Under the pieces are notes generated by a model. That model made no database searches. It was not told the DNA's origin and was given only the letters and a program-made list of their open reading frames with translations. DNA of 10,934 bases from the NCBI GenBank assembly GCA_029265255.1, contig JAJUJQ010000029.1:1-10934 (forward strand). Reading direction: 5' to 3'. Made by a program: the position numbers and the translations under genes. Below are positions 5,783 through 10,934 of this stretch, in pieces; the stretch's first letter is position 1, and every line of letters starts with the position of its first letter. Source of the DNA: Spirochaetota bacterium (GTDB taxonomy: Bacteria > Spirochaetota > Spirochaetia > Treponematales > Rectinemataceae).

Positions 5783-7531
5783 ATGAACCGCGAAGAAATC
5801 ATTGCACGAGCACAGGACTATATCGCCCATGAGACGGATCATTTCTTTTCCGAGGAGGTGAAGGCGCTCTTGCAAAAAGAGGACTGGAAAGAGCTCGAGG
5901 ACCGTTTCTACCGTGACCTTGAATTTGGTACCGGAGGCCTTCGCGGCGTCATCGGCGGGGGCTTCAATCGCATGAATGCGCTCGTCGTCAAACGGGCCTC
6001 GCAAGGCCTGTCTGATTACCTCAAAGAACAGTTTCCCCATAAGCCGCTCTCCGCGTGTATAGCCTACGATTCCAGACGAAAATCGAAGGAGTTTGCGCTC
6101 GCCACAGCGCTGGTTTTTGCCGCCAACGGCATCAAGGCGTATCTGTTCTCCTCGCTGAGGCCGACGCCCGAGCTGTCGTATGCGATCCGGATGCTCGGTG
6201 CAGATACCGGCGTCGTCGTCACCGCAAGCCACAACCCACCTCAGTACAACGGCTACAAGGCATACTGGAACGACGGGTCTCAGGTCGTCCCCCCGCACGA
6301 CCGAGGCATCATCGAAAAAGTACTCAAGGTTAGGGCCGTCAAATCCATCGGCGAAGCAGAAGCCCGCGCCAGAGGCCTCTTGGTGAACATCGACAAAGAT
6401 GTCGACGACGCCTATGTCGCAATGGTGAAATCCCATCTCATGAGGCCAGAACTCTTTGCGCAGCTCGGAAAATCGGTCAGCATCGTGTACACGCCGCTTC
6501 ACGGCACAGGGGCCATGCTCTTCGAGCGCATCATGGGCGAGCTTGGCCTCCATGTGTGCACCGTCCCAGAGCAGCGCGAACCCGACGGCGAGTTTCCTAC
6601 GGTCTCCTATCCCAACCCCGAGGAGTCGGCCGCGCTCGCCATGGCGATCGAGCTTGGCAAGAAGACACATGCCGATGTCGTCATGGCCACCGATCCTGAC
6701 GCCGACCGCCTCGGCATCGCGGTGCCCGACGGCAGAGGAGGATTTGCGCTCGTCACAGGCAACCAGCTGGGGACCCTTCACCTCGACTACATCGCCCTCA
6801 CGCTGAAGGAGCTCGGCAAAATGCCGCCCCGCCCCGCCGCCATCCGCACCGTGGTCACCACTGAATTCCAGAAGGCAATCGCCGAGAAAAACGGTATCGC
6901 CAGCTTCGAGTGTCTCACGGGCTTCAAATGGATCGCAGACCTCATGAGGCGCTTCGAGCGCGAACACTACGATTTTGTCTACGCGACTGAAGAGTCGTAC
7001 GGACACCTCATCGAGCATGAGGTTCGGGATAAAGACGGCATTTCCGCGGCGGCCTTGACTGCCGAAATGACGCTCTATTGGAGGTCCAAAGGTAAAAGTC
7101 TCCTCGACCGCCTCGAGGATCTTTACCGCGAGTACGGATATTACGAGGAAAAGGGCCTGAGCTTCTATTTCGAAGGAGCAGAGGGCATGCAGATCATGAA
7201 AGCCATCATGGACTTCTATCGCAGAGAACAGCCTCGACAGTTCGGCGGCCTGGCAGTGATCCGCACGCGGGACATCAAAACAGGGATCGAGCAGAACGCG
7301 GACGGAACACAGGCCAAGGTGGATCTGCCGCAGAGCGATGTCATCCAGTGGCGCCTCGAAGATGGGACGCTCCTGACCGTGCGCCCGTCGGGCACCGAAC
7401 CAAAAATCAAATACTACGTCCTCTGCCACAGTCAGGGCGATGAACTCTCCGTCAGCAAAGAAATGACGAAGAAAAAAATTACCTTGATCGAGGCAGATAT
7501 CCGCAGCCTGATCGATTCGCACCGCACATGA
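5783..7531 (+). CDS. Phosphoglucomutase/phosphomannomutase (alpha-D-phosphohexomutase)
   Basis: Interconverts hexose 6-phosphate and hexose 1-phosphate, most likely glucose-6-P and glucose-1-P. The 582-residue length matches the long bacterial PGM/PMM group. Domain signatures in order: FGTGGLRG near residue 48, the active-site loop TASHNP with phosphoserine Ser149, the metal-binding loop DPDADRLG (Asp304, Asp306, Asp308), the sugar-binding loop EESYG at 403-407 and the phosphate-binding loop RPSGTEPK from Arg534. All catalytic loops are intact. The frame is open farther upstream, but GAGGAG 5 nt before the ATG at 5783 and the start of homology-like sequence decide the start. Its stop overlaps the next start (ATGA at 7528-7531), so it leads a probable operon. 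Glucokinase and a UDP-sugar pyrophosphorylase downstream supply its substrate and use its product. Confidence 0.95.
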   Translation: MNREEIIARAQDYIAHETDHFFSEEVKALLQKEDWKELEDRFYRDLEFGTGGLRGVIGGGFNRMNALVVKRASQGLSDYLKEQFPHKPLSACIAYDSRRKSKEFALATALVFAANGIKAYLFSSLRPTPELSYAIRMLGADTGVVVTASHNPPQYNGYKAYWNDGSQVVPPHDRGIIEKVLKVRAVKSIGEAEARARGLLVNIDKDVDDAYVAMVKSHLMRPELFAQLGKSVSIVYTPLHGTGAMLFERIMGELGLHVCTVPEQREPDGEFPTVSYPNPEESAALAMAIELGKKTHADVVMATDPDADRLGIAVPDGRGGFALVTGNQLGTLHLDYIALTLKELGKMPPRPAAIRTVVTTEFQKAIAEKNGIASFECLTGFKWIADLMRRFEREHYDFVYATEESYGHLIEHEVRDKDGISAAALTAEMTLYWRSKGKSLLDRLEDLYREYGYYEEKGLSFYFEGAEGMQIMKAIMDFYRREQPRQFGGLAVIRTRDIKTGIEQNADGTQAKVDLPQSDVIQWRLEDGTLLTVRPSGTEPKIKYYVLCHSQGDELSVSKEMTKKKITLIEADIRSLIDSHRT

Positions 7532-8217
7532 CAGACGAAAAGGGCGCCCCTCTTTGGGCATCGCTCTTCAGTGGGCAGGGAGAATCCCGTACTCCTCCTG
7601 CGCCTTGGTATAAAAAAGAAGATGGGTGCTGGAAAGGGCTGTCCTGGCCGCTCTTTGCCTGTGATGAAGAGCCATGGGAACAACGTCGCTACGTCGCACT
7701 GGACGTTGAGACGACGGGGCTGAACGCCGAGCTGGAGAAGATTGTCGAGATAGCGCTCGTTCGCTTCTTCTTCGATAGAGAAGGGGCGCTCTGCGAAGAA
7801 AACCGCTTTTCCACGCTGATCAATCCTGACGTCGCCATTCCTGCACAGGCGAGCCGCATTCACGGCATCACCGAGGCAGATGTGGCCAATGCGCCGCGCT
7901 TCGGAGACATTGCCCAAACGATTGTCGACATCTGCGACCGACGGGTGATCGTGGGGCACAATGTGCTCTTCGATGTCGGGTTTCTCGAAAAAGAATTCGA
8001 GCGGGCGCGAGCTGGAGCAGGCTTTCAGGAATGTGCGGACACATTCGGCATGGCTAAGCTCGCGTTTCCATCCATGCCCTCATACAATCTTGGAAAGCTT
8101 GCGTTCACGATCGGGCTGCAGTCCGACGCCCAACACCGGGCGCTCGGGGACGCCCTCACCTGCATGAGGCTGTTCGCAGCATCGATCAGAATTCTCACCG
8201 AGAAATGCCGAAGCTAA
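7528..8217 (+). CDS. DnaQ-like 3'-5' exonuclease (DEDDh, DNA polymerase III epsilon type)
   Basis: Exonuclease of the DEDDh family, which removes 3' nucleotides with two metal ions. Catalytic residues are all visible: Asp59 and Glu61 in ALDVETTG, Asp149 in HNVLFDVGFLE, and His203 with Asp208 in HRALGD. The 229-residue length is near that of DnaQ. About 50 residues precede the exonuclease domain; this extension is rich in Trp and Pro (for example APWYKK and GLSWPLF) and is not recognised. No other ATG lies between the start and the first catalytic motif. The start overlaps the stop of the mutase gene by ATGA, so translation is probably coupled. No clamp-binding motif is obvious in the C-terminal end. 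It could be the replicative proofreading subunit or a stand-alone repair or RNA-processing exonuclease; the operon of sugar genes does not help decide. Confidence 0.88.
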   Translation: MTDEKGAPLWASLFSGQGESRTPPAPWYKKEDGCWKGLSWPLFACDEEPWEQRRYVALDVETTGLNAELEKIVEIALVRFFFDREGALCEENRFSTLINPDVAIPAQASRIHGITEADVANAPRFGDIAQTIVDICDRRVIVGHNVLFDVGFLEKEFERARAGAGFQECADTFGMAKLAFPSMPSYNLGKLAFTIGLQSDAQHRALGDALTCMRLFAASIRILTEKCRS

Positions 8218-8241
8218 CAGTCTGATTCGAAAGGTAAGGCC

Positions 8242-9204
8242 GTGTGGTTCCGACTAAAGCACAGCGTACAGATACTTTTCTTTATCATCACCGTGATGTG
8301 CGTTCGGTTCGCGATGCTCTCTCTGAACCCATACCCAGGGGCATCGGAGGACACGCAGATCAGCGAAGATGCCGTGAGAGAAGGCATCAAGATGGGCCGC
8401 GACCCGCACGATATGGCATCCATGCTCATCCCCTCTCCGGGCCATATCCTGGCGATGCTCATAGACGACGAAGACTCCGAGGAATATCGGGATCTCGACG
8501 GCCTGTCGTACCCCGCAAGGCTGTATTACAGGCGCATCGCATCCCTGCACGAGAGCATGGAGGTCCTCAGGCCCCGCTACGAGGCGGTGTTCGATGCACT
8601 GTATGAAGCCCTGAAAGAGTATGCCCCTCCTATCCCGCGCACCTGGCTCGAAAAGGATGCGGATTCATGGCAAGGAGATGTTACGCTTCCGCATCTCTTT
8701 ACATTGCCAAGACTTCAGGACCTCGATTATTCGCACACCTTCGCTCTGGACATCTTCCTCAAAGATGTGGAATATCTGCCCGGCAATGTTCAGCGCGGTC
8801 CCATGATCCATTCGCTGAGCGACGGCATCGTGGTCGCTGCAGAATCAGGCTGGGTCGGTTTTCCGAGGACGAGCCAAGCGCTCTCATTTATTAAGGGCGG
8901 AATCTCCCCGAAATCCGGCAACGGCGTCATCGTATATTCCCCTGATGAACGGCGTTACTTCCTCTATTTCCATCTCTACGATGTACTCGTGGAGAAAGGA
9001 CAGATCGTCCGTCGAGGACAGGCGATTGGACACGGAGGCAATACGGGCGTCAATGCGCGAAAAAAAGGCGGCGGAGACCATCTCCACCTCGAAATATTCG
9101 ATGCGGCCAAGGGCAAGGCGTTCAGGAACACCCAGATCATCGCATTCCTCAAGGAATCGGCTCGAAAAGGGCTCTCACTTCCTCCCGCAGTTCCATCGGA
9201 ATGA
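8242..9204 (+). CDS. M23-family (LytM-like) peptidase, membrane-anchored or secreted
   Basis: Probable zinc metallopeptidase or peptidoglycan endopeptidase of the cell envelope, 320 residues. Residues 1-28 form an uncleaved signal anchor or signal peptide (basic MWFRLKH, then a hydrophobic run). The next 120 residues are unrecognised, with helical and acidic character. The M23 domain occupies about 150-290: His165 and Asp170 in HTFALD, His244 in YFHLYD, the signature VEKGQIVRRGQAIGHGGNTG and HLHLE with His280 and His282. By comparison with LytM, His165, Asp170 and His282 should bind zinc and His244 and His280 act in catalysis. The spacing between the first two ligands is HxxxxD rather than the common HxxxD. 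The start is GTG, with AAAGG 7 nt upstream. It lies 24 nt after the exonuclease gene. Confidence 0.85.
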   Translation: MWFRLKHSVQILFFIITVMCVRFAMLSLNPYPGASEDTQISEDAVREGIKMGRDPHDMASMLIPSPGHILAMLIDDEDSEEYRDLDGLSYPARLYYRRIASLHESMEVLRPRYEAVFDALYEALKEYAPPIPRTWLEKDADSWQGDVTLPHLFTLPRLQDLDYSHTFALDIFLKDVEYLPGNVQRGPMIHSLSDGIVVAAESGWVGFPRTSQALSFIKGGISPKSGNGVIVYSPDERRYFLYFHLYDVLVEKGQIVRRGQAIGHGGNTGVNARKKGGGDHLHLEIFDAAKGKAFRNTQIIAFLKESARKGLSLPPAVPSE

Positions 9205-9213
9205 TTTTTCGGC

Positions 9214-9219
9214 TATAGT
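9214..9219 (+). promoter_or_regulatory. Candidate -10 box placed for a leaderless glk transcript
   Basis: TATAGT matches TATAAT at 5 of 6 positions and ends 6 nt before the ATG of glucokinase, the distance expected between a -10 box and a transcription start. No good -35 lies 16-18 nt upstream (TTCCAT at 9191). Reading through from the peptidase gene remains equally possible. Confidence 0.3.
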
Positions 9220-9225
9220 ATACGT

Positions 9226-10320
9226 ATGCGCAAAGTATTCCTTGTCGGCGATGTCGGCGGCACGAATACGAATCTGGCCCTTGCTCGACACGATCAATCC
9301 GGTATTCACCTCATTAAAAAGGCGCGGTTCTCGACCAAGCAGGAAAAATCCCTGCTAGACCCTGTCAGGCGCTTCCTTGAGGAAGCGCGAGCGGCTGGCA
9401 CTGTAGAGTCCATCGAATTCTGCTGCATTTCAGGCGCAGGGCCTGTGCTGCCGGATGAAAGCATTCCCCTCACCAATGCTCCTTGGAGCATTCATGCATC
9501 GGAACTTTCTTCACTGCTCAATACCCCCGTCAAATTGATCAACGACTTTACGGCCCTGTCGTATGCGGTGACGCTCCTCGACTACCGAGACACGGAGGCG
9601 GTGACGCAGCTTCCACACACGGATGGCTCTCTCTACGCACCGCGCGACGGAATCATGCTCGTCATCGGGGCAGGAACGGGGCTCGGCGTGGGCTTTGTAG
9701 ACCGCAGTGGCGACCACATCAAGGCATTCCCCTCAGAGGGGGGCCACTCGGAGATGCCATGCTTCGACGATCTCAGCAGGGCGATACACCGCTGGCTGAG
9801 CGACAGATACGGTTACGCCGCCGGGGCCGAGATAGCCATCGCAGGACAAGGAATAGCGAACATCTTCGAATTCATCTGTTCGGATGAATTCGACGTCAGC
9901 TTGCTGTCCGGCGACTATGAAGTGCCGCGTGCAGCGTTAAATGCGGGGCCGTCAGAAACGGCCCAAGACATTCTGGCTTCTCCGCGTCTGGACTGGCCTG
10001 CCCTCATTGCGCTTCATGCTGAGGACGATGCATTCTGTGCGCTCACCATGGAACTCTTTGTCCGGCTCTATGCGCTCAAGGCGGCCAATCTGGCTTCTAT
10101 TTTTCTGCCTGCGGGCGGCGTATGGCTCGCGGGAGGGATCTCTTCTAAAAATGAGCGGTGGCTTCTCCAGAACGCCCGCTTCATGCGCTGGTTTGAAAAA
10201 AACTATGCGCCGCACATTCGCCAATTCCTCGCGCACACTCCGGTCATGATCGTAAAAAATTACGACATCTCGCTTTTGGGTGCAGCGGTTGCCGCCCTCC
10301 AATTCTCTGCCCATGAGTAA
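9226..10320 (+). CDS. glk: Glucokinase (ROK-unrelated Glk family)
   Basis: Phosphorylates glucose to glucose-6-phosphate with ATP in the cytosol. The 364 residues contain the phosphate-1 motif GDVGGTNTNLAL (8-19), the catalytic segment INDFTALSY with Asn106 and Asp107, the phosphate-2 motif IGAGTGLGVGF (147-157), the glucose-binding SEGGH with Glu171 and His174, and the LAGGIS adenosine motif (301-306). These match the Glk family of E. coli type; the protein is some 40 residues longer, mainly between about 215 and 260. The gene lies 21 nt after the peptidase gene. No ribosome binding site precedes the ATG; instead TATAGT ends 6 nt before it, which could be a -10 box for a leaderless message. 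It is followed after 11 nt by the UDPGP gene. Confidence 0.92.
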   Translation: MRKVFLVGDVGGTNTNLALARHDQSGIHLIKKARFSTKQEKSLLDPVRRFLEEARAAGTVESIEFCCISGAGPVLPDESIPLTNAPWSIHASELSSLLNTPVKLINDFTALSYAVTLLDYRDTEAVTQLPHTDGSLYAPRDGIMLVIGAGTGLGVGFVDRSGDHIKAFPSEGGHSEMPCFDDLSRAIHRWLSDRYGYAAGAEIAIAGQGIANIFEFICSDEFDVSLLSGDYEVPRAALNAGPSETAQDILASPRLDWPALIALHAEDDAFCALTMELFVRLYALKAANLASIFLPAGGVWLAGGISSKNERWLLQNARFMRWFEKNYAPHIRQFLAHTPVMIVKNYDISLLGAAVAALQFSAHE

Positions 10321-10331
10321 GCAGGAAGACT

Positions 10332-10934
10332 ATGACAGAAGAAGACCTTGATCCGGCGCTGCGCGAAGACATGATCGCAAAGCACGTCGACATCGGCCTC
10401 ACGCTCGATATTCTGAATCGATACAACAGCGGCGATTTCGACCATTTCGCCAAAGTAGTGCCCAGCGGCATCCCTCCGATCGATGGAGTCGGCGTAGTCG
10501 ATATCCGCGACAGGAGCCCAGACAGAATCTTGTTCAGGTTCCCGAGGGAAAAAGCCCTCGCAAATCTCAAGAAACACGGCATTTCTCTCTCCGGCGACCT
10601 TGGCCCGGGGAAGGGCGCAGTATTCGAAGGACGAGATGGGGCGGAAGTCTTTCTTTCTTTTACGACAGAAGCCCTCAAGACCATCGGCAGACAGATGCTT
10701 GGACGATGCGCATACGGTGTCCTCAACGGAGGCTCTGCGACGAGCTACGCCGACCTCAAAAAGAACCGGGCGATCGACGAGGCTCTGTTCTTCGCCCTTA
10801 AGCCCTTCTTCGAGCGCCTCGCCGCGCAGTGCAGAGACATGCCCAAAGGCCTGACTCCTGCGTACCTCAATCCCGACGGCTCGCCGGGCGCAACCTTTCT
10901 TGAGCTCAAAATGCGGGCCCGTCTCCTCGCCGCA
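10332..10934 (+). CDS. UDPGP-family pyrophosphorylase (UTP-sugar-1-phosphate uridylyltransferase-like), 3' end cut off
   Basis: First 201 residues of a protein that continues beyond the window; there is no stop in frame. The key motif is GVLNGGSATSYADLKKN at residues 129-145, which lines up with the nucleotide-binding signature LNGG-LGTSMG-KGPK of eukaryote-type UDP-glucose and UDP-N-acetylglucosamine pyrophosphorylases, but with Ser-Ala for Leu-Gly and no Pro-Lys. The segment before it (ALANLKKHGISLSGDLGPGKGAV) and the FLELKMRARLLAA segment at the end look like spirochaete members of this family, from memory. AGGA 5 nt before the ATG supports the start, and glucokinase ends 11 nt upstream. 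With glucokinase and the mutase nearby, making UDP-glucose or another UDP-sugar is the likely role; substrate specificity is not visible. Confidence 0.65.
   Translation, partial: MTEEDLDPALREDMIAKHVDIGLTLDILNRYNSGDFDHFAKVVPSGIPPIDGVGVVDIRDRSPDRILFRFPREKALANLKKHGISLSGDLGPGKGAVFEGRDGAEVFLSFTTEALKTIGRQMLGRCAYGVLNGGSATSYADLKKNRAIDEALFFALKPFFERLAAQCRDMPKGLTPAYLNPDGSPGATFLELKMRARLLAA

Noticed and set aside
5567..7561. Very long open frame (664 codons) on the - strand opposite the phosphohexomutase gene
   Set aside because: The + strand frame has every catalytic motif of the mutase family. The antisense frame has no recognisable domain, is Cys/His/Arg-rich and runs through neighbouring genes; it is explained by GC-rich codon use that removes stops from the opposite strand.
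1..10934. Defence system, prophage, transposon or CRISPR
   Set aside because: No transposase, integrase, restriction, toxin or Cas gene, no repeat array and no compositional break; the content is housekeeping genes throughout.

Overview
The window reads as an ordinary chromosomal, mostly housekeeping stretch of a moderately GC-rich bacterium. The gene content and protein style (an EF-G paralogue with degenerate GTPase motifs, a stand-alone NSUN4-like methyltransferase, a small helical protein and an atypical UDP-sugar pyrophosphorylase) suggest a spirochaete of the Treponema/Rectinema/Spirochaeta kind. That placement is inference from protein resemblance and was not tested by a search. I see no rRNA, tRNA, CRISPR array, insertion sequence, prophage gene or attachment site. 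Every gap between genes is under 150 bases.

Left part (1-4064): an EF-G-like gene runs in from the left edge on the + strand, cut inside its P-loop. It converges on a - strand pair, a slipin (SPFH membrane protein) followed by nrdR, joined by an ATGA stop/start overlap. A perfect 9-bp hairpin between the convergent ends is the probable shared terminator. An AT-rich divergent region (3516-3658) carries a good promoter for slipin-nrdR on the - strand and starts a small coiled-coil protein gene on the + strand.

Middle (4065-5657): an RNA m5C methyltransferase of the NOL1/NOP2/Sun family lies on the - strand, divergent from a HAD phosphatase of the phosphoglycolate-phosphatase type on the + strand.

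Right part (5783-10934): five + strand genes are packed with gaps of -4, 24, 21 and 11 nt: a phosphohexomutase, a DnaQ-like 3'-5' exonuclease, an M23 peptidase, a glucokinase and a UDPGP-family pyrophosphorylase cut by the right edge. Glucokinase, mutase and pyrophosphorylase could together carry glucose through glucose-6-phosphate and glucose-1-phosphate to a UDP-sugar. The exonuclease and the peptidase have no evident place in that route.

I did not find a convincing undescribed system. The points most worth a second look are the substituted G motifs of the EF-G-like protein, the altered nucleotide-binding signature of the last gene, the coupling of slipin to nrdR without NfeD, and two genes whose start codons sit about 7 nt after a -10-like hexamer without a good ribosome binding site.
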